The notes beneath the pieces are model-generated. The model ran no database searches. It was given only the letters and a program-made list of their open reading frames with translations, and had not been told where the DNA came from. The position numbers were made by a program, and so were the translations under genes. Below, in pieces: positions 7,932-15,743 of a stretch of DNA of 26,694 bases. This DNA is from Anoxynatronum sp033549305 (GTDB lineage: Bacteria > Bacillota > Clostridia > Peptostreptococcales > Tindalliaceae): the NCBI GenBank assembly GCA_033549305.1, contig JAWSUV010000030.1, positions 1 through 26,694 of the forward strand, given 5' to 3'. Position 1 is the first letter of the stretch; the number at the start of each line of letters is the position of its first letter.

Positions 7932-7961
7932 GATAAGCCCTATTGCTATATAGGGCTTATC
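7932..7961 (-). terminator. Terminator after ftsH
   Basis: A perfect 11-12 bp inverted repeat (GATAAGCCCTA ... TAGGGCTTATC) with a 6-8 base loop lies 21 bases after the ftsH stop. The following minus-strand bases are only moderately T-rich (ATGTTTCTTT), so termination may be partial. It separates ftsH from the mutase operon. Confidence 0.75.
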
Positions 7962-7982
7962 CGTAAGAGCGCTTTCAAGCAT

Positions 7983-10022
7983 TTAGTTTTCCTGGCTCCG
8001 AGCAGGCTGGTATCCATCTTTCACCGGCTCTCCTTTGCTGATACCAGGTTTTTGTTCCATTCCTTTCTCCCGGCCTTTTGTTTCTCCGTTATCAACAGCG
8101 TTTTCCTTTGCCGTTTTCTCATCTATGGTTTGTGGCTGGTCCAACATCACAGACGCTATTTTATGCTTAACGGTATCCATGTCATCTTCTTCTTCAATCA
8201 CAATGTCGCCATTAAAAATGCGCATGTATTCATCTGCGTTGAGTGTTTCCATCTTCAAGAGCGCATTGGCAATGGAATGAAGTAATTTCATGTTTTCTGA
8301 CAGAAGCTTCTCAGCTCTATGATAACCTTCGTCTACCAGCTTTCGGATCTCCTCGTCAATAACTGATGCAATTTCCTCTGAGTAGTTTCGTTTGGATGTA
8401 AAATCCCGCCCCAGAAACACTTCATCTTCATCGCTGCCAAAGGTCATCGAACCAAGTTTATCGCTCATCCCGTACTTGGTTACCATGGCCCTGGCAACGG
8501 CAGAAACACGCTGCAAGTCATTTTGAGCACCTGTGCTGATATCTGATAAAACCAACTTTTCAGCCACTCTGCCGCCTAAGAGATGGATAATATGTTCTTC
8601 CATTTCTGTTTTTGTGGCATAATACTTGTCTTCTTTCGGCAAGATCATCGTAAATCCCCCAGCGCGTCCGCGTGGGATAATGCTGATTTGATGGACGGGG
8701 TCTGTGTTCGGCAGCATTGAAGCTACCAAAGCATGGCCAGCTTCATGAAAGGCTGTGATTTTTCGTTCTTTTTCACTGATAACCCGGCTTCTTTTCTCCA
8801 TACCGGCAATGACTTTTGTAATGGCTTCCTCGATGGTTTCCATCATAATTTTTTTCTGGTTTTTACGGGCTGTTAACAGAGCCGCTTCATTCATAAGATT
8901 CTCAATGTCTGCCGGAGAAAACCCTGGAGTTCTTCTTGCAAGCACCTGAAGATCCACGTCATCTGAAAGAGGTTTCCCTCGAGCATGAACTTTCAGAATG
9001 GCTTCTCTTCCGCGAAGATCGGGCAGTCCCACCATTACCTGGCGGTCAAACCGCCCGGGTCTGAGTAATGCCGGGTCAAGGATGTCTGCTCGGTTAGTTG
9101 CAGCAACTACAATGACACCTTCGTTGATGCCAAATCCGTCCATTTCAACCAGCAGCTGATTTAATGTCTGTTCCCGTTCATCATGTCCACCGCCAAGACC
9201 CGCACCTCTTCGCCGTCCGACAGCATCAATTTCATCAATGAAAACAATGCATGGGGCAGTTTTTTTTGCTTGATCGAACAAATCGCGCACACGTGACGCG
9301 CCAACGCCGACAAACATTTCAACAAAATCAGAACCACTGATACTGTAGAAGGGTACGCCCGCTTCGCCGGCTACCGCTTTGGTTAGATAGGTTTTACCAG
9401 TTCCAGGAGGACCAATCATCAGAATCCCCTTGGGTATCCGCGCGCCCAGTTCAATAAACTTTCTGGGGTTCTTGAGAAAGTCCACCAGTTCCTGCAATTC
9501 TTCTTTTTCTTCATCCAGGCCGGCTACATCGTTAAAGGTAATCCGGTTTTTTTCATCTTCTTTGTGCAGCTTTGCCTTGCTTTTACCAAAAGACATCACC
9601 CGGTTTCCGCCGCCCTGTGACTGCTGCATGAATACAAACCAGAGCACCACGAAAATGAGGATCATAAAAATCGAAGGCAGCAGCTGGATAAACCACGGGG
9701 TTGCTGGCGGTGGCGCACCTGTCACCTGAAGTCCCTGATCTTCCATCAGAGGGCGTATGATCGCCGTTAGATCCTCCTCGCTGAACATCACCGGAACAAA
9801 GGATTCAAAGGGCACCGTTTCTCCATTCCGCAGAATCATTCCCTCTACAGCTCTGTCTACGTTTTTAATCTCTTTTATATTACCGCTTTGCAATTCCTGG
9901 TAGAACTCAGAAAACGGAATTTCAACCGTTTGCTGCGGGGGCTGTACAAACTGCTGCACCAGTATTAACAACACGATAAAAATAATGATGTAAAAACTGG
10001 CACCGCGGAACATTTTCCTCAA
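7983..10022 (-). CDS. ftsH: ATP-dependent zinc metalloprotease FtsH
   Basis: Membrane-anchored AAA+ protease that degrades misassembled membrane proteins and regulators as a hexamer. Numbered from the chosen start (679 residues), transmembrane segments lie at about 9-24 and 111-132 around a short extracellular domain. Walker A GPPGTGKT is at 204-211, Walker B is IVFIDEIDAV, the second region of homology is ATNRADILDPALLRPGRFDR, and the zinc-binding HEAGH is at 426-430. The C-terminal tail after about 610 is charged and low in complexity. An ATG at 10038-10040 lies upstream of the ribosome binding site; AAGGAGG is seven bases before a TTG at 10020-10022, so TTG is the likely start. It follows tilS by 88 bases, a common Firmicutes arrangement, with its own promoter in the gap. 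Confidence 0.97.
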   Translation of the reverse strand: MRKMFRGASFYIIIFIVLLILVQQFVQPPQQTVEIPFSEFYQELQSGNIKEIKNVDRAVEGMILRNGETVPFESFVPVMFSEEDLTAIIRPLMEDQGLQVTGAPPPATPWFIQLLPSIFMILIFVVLWFVFMQQSQGGGNRVMSFGKSKAKLHKEDEKNRITFNDVAGLDEEKEELQELVDFLKNPRKFIELGARIPKGILMIGPPGTGKTYLTKAVAGEAGVPFYSISGSDFVEMFVGVGASRVRDLFDQAKKTAPCIVFIDEIDAVGRRRGAGLGGGHDEREQTLNQLLVEMDGFGINEGVIVVAATNRADILDPALLRPGRFDRQVMVGLPDLRGREAILKVHARGKPLSDDVDLQVLARRTPGFSPADIENLMNEAALLTARKNQKKIMMETIEEAITKVIAGMEKRSRVISEKERKITAFHEAGHALVASMLPNTDPVHQISIIPRGRAGGFTMILPKEDKYYATKTEMEEHIIHLLGGRVAEKLVLSDISTGAQNDLQRVSAVARAMVTKYGMSDKLGSMTFGSDEDEVFLGRDFTSKRNYSEEIASVIDEEIRKLVDEGYHRAEKLLSENMKLLHSIANALLKMETLNADEYMRIFNGDIVIEEEDDMDTVKHKIASVMLDQPQTIDEKTAKENAVDNGETKGREKGMEQKPGISKGEPVKDGYQPARSQEN

Positions 10023-10065
10023 GCCTTGTCCTCCTTCCATACATAAGTCGTCTTAGCATTGTATC

Positions 10066-10094
10066 ATTGTAACATAGAATAAAACTTGAAACAA
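10066..10094 (-). promoter_or_regulatory. SigA-like promoter of ftsH
   Basis: Minus strand TTGTTT, 17 bases, TACAAT, with a TG one base before the -10 (extended -10). A second TACAAT lies eight bases further downstream (10058-10063). It fits the short tilS-ftsH gap and would give a short leader before the TTG start. Confidence 0.55.
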
Positions 10095-10110
10095 CCTGAA
10101 ATCTTGTTGT

Positions 10111-11502
10111 CTATGTCACTGGTGGATGGTATTCAAGCACCAGCAAATTCATTGTTTTTGAGGTTACCCGGCAGATTTCGCCGATGGGTCCACCTAGCAC
10201 CCAGATGACCTGGTCTCTGTGACACAAGAGCAGGCAGTTGTCTCTTTGAATCCGGGGAGTATTCATTTCCATCAGGGTTTTTTTTAAGCTTTTCATTCCC
10301 CCGAGTCCTAACGGCTGCCAACGTTCACCAGGTTTTCGCTGCCGAATCACCAGTTCAGCCGTTAACTGATCCGCTGAGATAACCTGGCGGTTTGGATCGG
10401 ATGAGAACCGGACTGGGTGATCCGCCTTATGTCTGCGACAGCTGACACTGCCTCTTCCCTGAGGCAGCCAGGTGCGCCCGTTGAGATTCAGATGAACCGG
10501 TCCCATTAATCTTTCACTGGATGACTCTTCCACCGGTTTCTGACACCAAAGGGTCTTCGTTGTCATGTACATCATAATTTTACCCGGAAGTTGGAAACAC
10601 TTCTCCTGAACTGGTTTTCGCAGCGCGCTGATAATCGCATTTACATGAACCGCCTGAAGTGTATGTGCTGCAGTCATCTCTTTCTGCCAAATCTTTCTGA
10701 TGATCCGGGACAAAACAGCATCCGGTAACATGCGCAGCTGCGTATTATCATATGTTCCAGCGTCTGTTGAGAGTTCAGCACTGGCTAAGGATTCCTCTGC
10801 CATCTGGTCCAATGCCGCTTCGTCCCTTTCCAGTAACTGTGCAGTTCTTCCCAGCGCCTGTATCACTTCCGGATTATAGGTTTTCATCAGGGGTAACAAT
10901 TCAAGTCGAATCCGGTTTCGCATAACCACCGGTTCCTCGTTGGTCGCATCCTTGCAGTAGGAAAGTTGATGCTGGTCACAGTATTGCAGAATCATTTCGC
11001 GGGTAACCCCTAAAAGCGGTCGTATCACTTTGCCCCGATGGGAAACCATGCCCACCAATCCGGTAAGACCGCTGCCACGTATCAGATGCAACAGTATGGT
11101 TTCTGCCTGATCATTTAAATGATGAGCTACCGCAATCTTGCCGGAGCCTGTCTTTTCCGCCACTTCATTCAGAAACCGATAACGGCAAAGCCGAGCCGCC
11201 GCTTCGATTGACAATTTCTGCTTCCTGGCAACCGCTTCAACATCCTCGCTTTTTACAAGACAATGGACCCCCAGTTTTTTTGAAAAGTCCATAGCAAATA
11301 CTGCATCACGATTAGCATCCATGCCTCGCAGGTTATGATTCAGGTGAGCAGCGTAAATGGTTAAGGACATATATTCCCGCATGACTGTCAGCGCATGCAG
11401 CAAACACACGGAATCCGGACCTCCCGAGAGTCCCACCAACAGGCAGTCATTGTTTTTAATTAATTCGGTTTGATGGATCTGCTGAGTAAGGGTCAGTGCC
11501 AT
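10111..11502 (-). CDS. tilS: tRNA(Ile)-lysidine synthetase
   Basis: A 463-residue PP-loop ATPase that attaches lysine to C34 of the CAU-anticodon tRNA(Ile), changing its decoding from AUG to AUA. The ATP-pyrophosphatase loop SGGPDS is at 26-31, followed by the family segments HLNHNLRGMDANRD and the tRNA/adenylation region (IAVHHLNDQAET type, KIAVAHHLNDQAETILLHL). The C-terminal third contains the TilS C domain (QRKPGERWQPLGLGGMKSLKK). AAGGAGG stands five bases before the ATG. Essential housekeeping gene, next to ftsH; the hpt gene often found between them is absent. Confidence 0.96.
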   Translation of the reverse strand: MALTLTQQIHQTELIKNNDCLLVGLSGGPDSVCLLHALTVMREYMSLTIYAAHLNHNLRGMDANRDAVFAMDFSKKLGVHCLVKSEDVEAVARKQKLSIEAAARLCRYRFLNEVAEKTGSGKIAVAHHLNDQAETILLHLIRGSGLTGLVGMVSHRGKVIRPLLGVTREMILQYCDQHQLSYCKDATNEEPVVMRNRIRLELLPLMKTYNPEVIQALGRTAQLLERDEAALDQMAEESLASAELSTDAGTYDNTQLRMLPDAVLSRIIRKIWQKEMTAAHTLQAVHVNAIISALRKPVQEKCFQLPGKIMMYMTTKTLWCQKPVEESSSERLMGPVHLNLNGRTWLPQGRGSVSCRRHKADHPVRFSSDPNRQVISADQLTAELVIRQRKPGERWQPLGLGGMKSLKKTLMEMNTPRIQRDNCLLLCHRDQVIWVLGGPIGEICRVTSKTMNLLVLEYHPPVT

Positions 11503-11588
11503 GGAAACCTCCTTATGAAGTATTGTTCAAAGTCATGCAAACATCCAATCTGATCATTGAAGAACGATGTCCTCGATACGCTCACTTT

Positions 11589-11597
11589 ATTGTAACA
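11589..11597 (-). promoter_or_regulatory. Possible extended -10 promoter of tilS
   Basis: Minus strand TGTTACAAT is an extended -10 element about 90 bases before the tilS start. No good -35 is seen at 16-18 bases. It lies after the kam operon terminator, where an independent tilS promoter is expected. Confidence 0.35.
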
Positions 11598-11651
11598 CAG
11601 AATGGAACACCACGCGCTTCTCAGCGATAATGTACTCTCTTTTAGTGCACG

Positions 11652-11695
11652 AAAAAAGTCTGTACCCGGCTATTCTATTTGCCGGGAGCAGACTT
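11652..11695 (-). terminator. Strong terminator of the lysine fermentation operon
   Basis: On the minus strand a stem of AAGTCTG plus CCCGGC pairs with GCCGGG plus CAGACTT, with a small internal loop, a 10-base apical loop and six T at the end. It starts 28 bases after the kamE stop and closes the operon before tilS. Confidence 0.92.
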
Positions 11696-11723
11696 GTCGA
11701 TAAGCGAAAATGCTGATAACGGC

Positions 11724-12479
11724 TTATACCAGTTTTCTTTCCACCATTTCGTTGACCACAAAGGAAGCCACGTCCTCCGCATAGCTTCCAGATCCAAATC
11801 CTGCATCATAACCCAGTTCTTTTGCGAGTTCATGAGAAATACGAGGCCCGCCGCAGACGACCACCAGCCGATCCCGCAAGTTTTCAGCTTCCAGCAATTC
11901 GATTAAATGAGTCAAATTCTTTATGTGAACATCTTTCTGGGTCACTACTTGGGATACCAGCAGTACATCCGCCTTCAATTCAATCGCTTTAGCCACCAGA
12001 TCCTCATTTTCCATCTGACTGCCCAGATTATACGCTTCGATACCCTTATAGCGTTCCAAACCATAATGGCCGTGGAAGCCTTTCATGTTCATAATGGCAT
12101 CAATGCCCACCGTATGAGCATCACTGCCGGTACAGGCGCCAAGGATCACAATATCACGCTGGATGTGAAGCTCGATGAAATTTTCTACCTCTTCCTTGCT
12201 CATCCGGTCCACTTCCACTTTTGGCACCTTGATGGCATTGTAGTTGATGCTGTGCTGGCATTTGGCATAGACGATAAAATACGTATAGCCGATGCCCAGA
12301 TCCATCGCATTCACCACGTTGGGTTCTTCCATCCCCATTTTCAGCACCAGCCGCCGGGCAGCTTCTCGGGCTTCTTCACCATAGGGTACAGGCATTGTAA
12401 AGCTGAGCTGTACCATTCCGTCATCCAATGTATCCCCATACGGTTTTACGTTGGATAAATCAACCTGTTGTACCGGCAT
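11724..12479 (-). CDS. kamE: Lysine 5,6-aminomutase beta subunit (B12-binding)
   Basis: A 251-residue beta subunit of the adenosylcobalamin- and PLP-dependent D-lysine/beta-lysine 5,6-aminomutase. It carries the base-off B12 signature DAHTVG (D120, H122) and, eleven residues later, K133. In the Clostridium sticklandii enzyme the cobalt-binding His133 and PLP-binding Lys144 of the beta subunit have the same spacing, so K133 is the predicted PLP Schiff-base lysine. The N-terminal 80 residues form the dimerisation domain. In fermentation it moves the terminal amino group of beta-lysine to give 3,5-diaminohexanoate. The ATG overlaps the kamD stop by one base (TAATG), indicating tight coupling of the two subunits. 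Ornithine 4,5-aminomutase is related, but it is a fused long protein (OraE) with a small partner, unlike this pair. Confidence 0.96.
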   Translation of the reverse strand: MPVQQVDLSNVKPYGDTLDDGMVQLSFTMPVPYGEEAREAARRLVLKMGMEEPNVVNAMDLGIGYTYFIVYAKCQHSINYNAIKVPKVEVDRMSKEEVENFIELHIQRDIVILGACTGSDAHTVGIDAIMNMKGFHGHYGLERYKGIEAYNLGSQMENEDLVAKAIELKADVLLVSQVVTQKDVHIKNLTHLIELLEAENLRDRLVVVCGGPRISHELAKELGYDAGFGSGSYAEDVASFVVNEMVERKLV

Positions 12480-14035
12480 TACCGTTCACCTCCCAGCATT
12501 AATTCGATGAAGGGGTTCATATATCCCTGGCCTTTTCGAAACACGCCCTTGAGTCCCTTTCCCCCGTCCCTGGATCGTTTCACTCCACCAAACTTCCCTT
12601 CTTCGATGGTTTTATAAAGTCCATCTTCACTGATCTGACCCAACAATGCAACAGCATCAGCCAGTACTTGTTGTGCCCGATGCTGAATCAGGCCATCTTT
12701 TTTAAATACCACTTCTTCACCGATATCACGGCAGTTATTGAAAATATATTTGGCATTTTCAATAGCTAAAGCCCTGTCATGCAAATGTGGTGTATGATTG
12801 GCTTCCGTCATCATTCCCAACAGCTGGATTCCCTGGTGTGTCCAGATTGATGCCAGGTTGAACATCGCATCCTGTATATGGCCTTTGAAAATATTTCCTG
12901 TCATAAACTTGGTGGGAGGCATGTACTTTAGAGGCGCTTTGGGGAATATTTCCCTGGCCATCTGCGCCTGGGCCAATTCCATCAGGAATCCGTTGGTTAT
13001 GTCGGGATCCATTTCAAAAGCGTGTCCCAGTGCCATCTGTTCTTCTGGCAATCCTGCTTTCAAGGCAAACTGCTCATTGATAAACTGAGAAGCAACAACT
13101 GTATGAGCTTCTTCGACTGCATCAGCTGTGGTGAGATAGTTGTCTTCACCAGTGTTGATTATGATCCCGGCAAAACCGTTAATCACCCGCGAGAAAAACT
13201 GATCCACCAAAGTACGCTGCATGTTGATATCTCGAAACAGAATTCCGTATAATGCATCGTTTAGCATGACATCCAGTCGCTCGATAGCACCCATCGCAGC
13301 AATTTCCGGCATACACAATCCACTGCAGTAGTTGCACAAGCGGATATAACGCCCTACTTTTTCACCGGTTTCATCCAGCGCTTTTCGCATGATCCGGAAA
13401 TTTTCCTGGGTTGCGTATGTTCCGCCAAAACCTTCTGTCGTAGGCCCATATGGGACATAATCCAGCAAGCTTTGAGCAGTGCTGCGGATAACAGCGATAA
13501 TATCCGCTCCCTGGCGAACAGCTGCCTGCGCCTGCACCACATCTTCATAAATATTCCCGGATGCAACAATCAGATACAGGAAGGGTTTTGGACTTTCGCC
13601 AACCTCTTCCAGCATTTGTTCCCTTGTTTGTCTGTTCTGGCGTATATGATGCACCATTTCTTCCGCTTTTCGGGTTACCACCGCTTCCACTGCTGATCGG
13701 TTTTGTGCTTCGATTTCAAGCAGGTTTAACGATCCATCACTTACTGCTTCTGCAATCTCTTGTGGATCTTTTCCGGTAGCTGCCATAGCATTGCCTATCC
13801 AGTAAGCGATACCTGTTTCAAGTCCGCCACCATCCCGAATGTGATTCACCAGAACGTTTGGCAAGGGCTGGTCTACCTCATCAATGCCATCGATTCCCAG
13901 GAGCCTTGCAATAGTCCGCTCAACTGTCACGGTCGCATGACTGTCAATATAGGACTGCACGTCTTCCGCAACCATTTTTGCTGCTTTTCGCCCCTCCTCT
14001 ATCAGTGCGGGGTCCAGATTCAGTTTACTCTTCAT
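12479..14035 (-). CDS. kamD: Lysine 5,6-aminomutase alpha subunit
   Basis: A 518-residue catalytic alpha subunit, close to the 516 residues I recall for the C. sticklandii enzyme. It forms the TIM barrel that faces B12 and PLP bound to KamE. Family segments include the start MKSKLNLDPALIEEGRKAA, DYVPYGPTTEGFGGTYATQENF, RLCNYCSGLCMPEIA and the GEDNYLTTADA block. A longer frame runs up to 14119 and overlaps kamC slightly, but AAGGAGG at 14043-14049 is seven bases before the ATG at 14033-14035, and the protein family starts here. The 76-base gap after kamC is the longest within the kam genes and contains inverted repeats. Confidence 0.96.
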   Translation of the reverse strand: MKSKLNLDPALIEEGRKAAKMVAEDVQSYIDSHATVTVERTIARLLGIDGIDEVDQPLPNVLVNHIRDGGGLETGIAYWIGNAMAATGKDPQEIAEAVSDGSLNLLEIEAQNRSAVEAVVTRKAEEMVHHIRQNRQTREQMLEEVGESPKPFLYLIVASGNIYEDVVQAQAAVRQGADIIAVIRSTAQSLLDYVPYGPTTEGFGGTYATQENFRIMRKALDETGEKVGRYIRLCNYCSGLCMPEIAAMGAIERLDVMLNDALYGILFRDINMQRTLVDQFFSRVINGFAGIIINTGEDNYLTTADAVEEAHTVVASQFINEQFALKAGLPEEQMALGHAFEMDPDITNGFLMELAQAQMAREIFPKAPLKYMPPTKFMTGNIFKGHIQDAMFNLASIWTHQGIQLLGMMTEANHTPHLHDRALAIENAKYIFNNCRDIGEEVVFKKDGLIQHRAQQVLADAVALLGQISEDGLYKTIEEGKFGGVKRSRDGGKGLKGVFRKGQGYMNPFIELMLGGER

Positions 14036-14052
14036 TCTCACGCCTCCTTCTG

Positions 14053-14088
14053 TGGAACATTCACTGGAGCGCATGTTCCTGTTCCAGT
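14053..14088 (-). promoter_or_regulatory. Alternative hairpins in the kamC-kamD gap
   Basis: Two mutually exclusive inverted repeats share the same bases: TGGAACA/TGTTCCA (14053-14059 and 14080-14086) and ACTGGA/TCCAGT (14063-14068 and 14083-14088). They lie just upstream of the kamD ribosome binding site. No T-run follows, so a simple terminator is unlikely. An mRNA processing or stability element is possible (inference). Confidence 0.45.
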
Positions 14089-14111
14089 CACTGATCCTAC
14101 ATGTATTTGGT

Positions 14112-15743
14112 TTACTCACGGGACAGGCTCCCCATGATTTTTCTGGCTTCTTCCAGAATTTCCTGTTTTAGTCCCATGATTTCTGCCACCGCAATTGCAT
14201 CTTTGGGGACAGGTGTTCCTGGTTCTTTGAGTCGCAGCCGGTAATCCATAGCCGCCTCAAACAGTCCTGGAGACCAACCCTTGTCTTTGATTTTTTGTTG
14301 TAGTGACTGCAGTATCTCCCGCTGAAGACCCACCACCTGCAGGTGGGTGACACCCGGGAGATCACCTACCCCGTCATAATGAGTGGTAATAACTGAAATC
14401 GATGCACTTTGACATAGATGAGCCACAATAGCCCTTGAAATACTCGCACCTTCACGAGGGTTAGTGCCGCTGGCTAATTCATCCAGTAGGATCAGCCCCA
14501 ATTCATCCGTCATGTCCAGCACTTTTTTTAATCCATGAATTTCAGCGCCAAAGGTTGACAGTCCCAAAGACTGGGATTGTTCGTCTCCAGATGAAAAATA
14601 GAGCCATTTTACTGGATGAAACTGAAACTCATCCGCTGGCACCCAAAATCCCATCTGTGCCATGGTTGTCAGCAGGGCTGCCATTTTAAGCGTCATGGTT
14701 TTACCTCCCATGTTCGCTCCCGTGATGACAGTGGCACCCTGTTTCATCGTCAGATCAATGGGCATCATTCTCTGGTGATTCTTCTGAAGTATTTCTTCCA
14801 GTACCGGGTGGCGGCCACCCGTAATGATAATTTGCTTTTGCTGGCACATCTGAGGTCTGCATGCCTGATGACGGACAGCCAACAGCGTCTTTCCCACCAG
14901 TAAATCCAGATGCCCTAATGCTTCTGTGTTTTTCAGCAATGCATGCCCACCTTCTCCGATGCAGTTGCTCAATCGCTTCCTTATACTGTATTCCAACGCT
15001 TCTTCCTGAAGAAGGAGGTTTTCCATTTCATCACTTTCCGGATGACGCCGCTGCCGAAAGATCCATTCTGAAATGGTTTCCCCTGACGGTTCATAAGTTC
15101 CCAGTTTTTCCAGTTTTTCCTTTTGTTTATTTTCATTTTTGGGAACAAGCACTTCTCCATTCCAAAGAGGCTGGAGTTCTGTCGCTTCCATGAGTTCCTT
15201 CTCAAGCTTCTTTCCTGAGAGCAACAGCCTTTCTTCCAGTTCCCTCTTTTTCATGCGAATTCGTTTTAATGCCGGATCATACTGATCGTAGAGATAGAAC
15301 GTTTCGATCCGAGTATCTTCTGGATCCAGCAGCTCAATCAACCACTGCACCTCACAGAGTGTTACAGCATGAACCAGAAGGCGCCGGTGCCGGTTCAGCA
15401 CAGTCCGGATCCGTTCCATGGCGAAGGCCTGTTTCTTAACTTCGAAGAGTTCCACATCTGTCAACACTTCATCGGCTGATGCTGATTTGAGAGATTTTCG
15501 GATGTTCTTCATTCCATGAAGCAGTTGACGGATTTCCTTTAGAATTCCCGGATGTTGCTGATGTGACTGCAGGAAGTGACCGATTTCCTGCCAGGCCACT
15601 TCCAGCTCTTTTTTTCCCTGAATACCATAAGGTTTAACTGCGGCCCGGGCCAGTCGCCCATATTCAGTCTCCAGTGGCATTTTTGACAGGGTCTCTGTCA
15701 GGCCGATTTTTTCCGGCAACTGAGGATGAAGAAAAAAGGTCAT
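14112..15743 (-). CDS. kamC: Predicted lysine 5,6-aminomutase reactivase ATPase, MutS-like (KamC)
   Basis: A 543-residue protein with a MutS domain-V type ATPase at the C-terminal end: Walker A GANMGGKT (342-349), the segment STFGAEIHGLKKVLDM and Walker B LILLDELASGTNP (from about 417). The N-terminal half resembles a MutS lever/clamp region with long helices, but the mismatch-recognition domain and its Phe-x-Glu motif are not seen. In lysine-fermenting bacteria such a gene sits between kamA and kamD and is annotated as a reactivase of the B12 aminomutase, which loses cofactor by suicide inactivation. It overlaps kamB by four bases. The role is inferred from family naming and context; the biochemical evidence is thinner than for KamA/D/E. 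A DNA repair role is unlikely here. Confidence 0.85.
   Translation of the reverse strand: MTFFLHPQLPEKIGLTETLSKMPLETEYGRLARAAVKPYGIQGKKELEVAWQEIGHFLQSHQQHPGILKEIRQLLHGMKNIRKSLKSASADEVLTDVELFEVKKQAFAMERIRTVLNRHRRLLVHAVTLCEVQWLIELLDPEDTRIETFYLYDQYDPALKRIRMKKRELEERLLLSGKKLEKELMEATELQPLWNGEVLVPKNENKQKEKLEKLGTYEPSGETISEWIFRQRRHPESDEMENLLLQEEALEYSIRKRLSNCIGEGGHALLKNTEALGHLDLLVGKTLLAVRHQACRPQMCQQKQIIITGGRHPVLEEILQKNHQRMMPIDLTMKQGATVITGANMGGKTMTLKMAALLTTMAQMGFWVPADEFQFHPVKWLYFSSGDEQSQSLGLSTFGAEIHGLKKVLDMTDELGLILLDELASGTNPREGASISRAIVAHLCQSASISVITTHYDGVGDLPGVTHLQVVGLQREILQSLQQKIKDKGWSPGLFEAAMDYRLRLKEPGTPVPKDAIAVAEIMGLKQEILEEARKIMGSLSRE

Noticed and set aside
7797..7982. A 61-codon minus-strand frame after ftsH
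   Set aside because: It runs through the ftsH terminator hairpin, has no ribosome binding site, and its composition is that of AT-rich non-coding DNA.
7648..7982. Cobalamin riboswitch before the mutase operon
   Set aside because: No B12-box-like sequence or multi-stem layout could be recognised by eye; a covariance search would decide.
13760..14137. Long plus-strand frames opposite kamD, kamE, pyrC and the penicillin-binding protein gene
   Set aside because: They lie antisense to conserved genes, show no family features and lack ribosome binding sites; they are by-products of codon usage in the real genes.
14112..15743. DNA mismatch repair protein MutS
   Set aside because: Only the ATPase domain is clearly shared. 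The recognition domain is not seen, the length is far below MutS, and the gene is embedded and overlapping in the kam operon.
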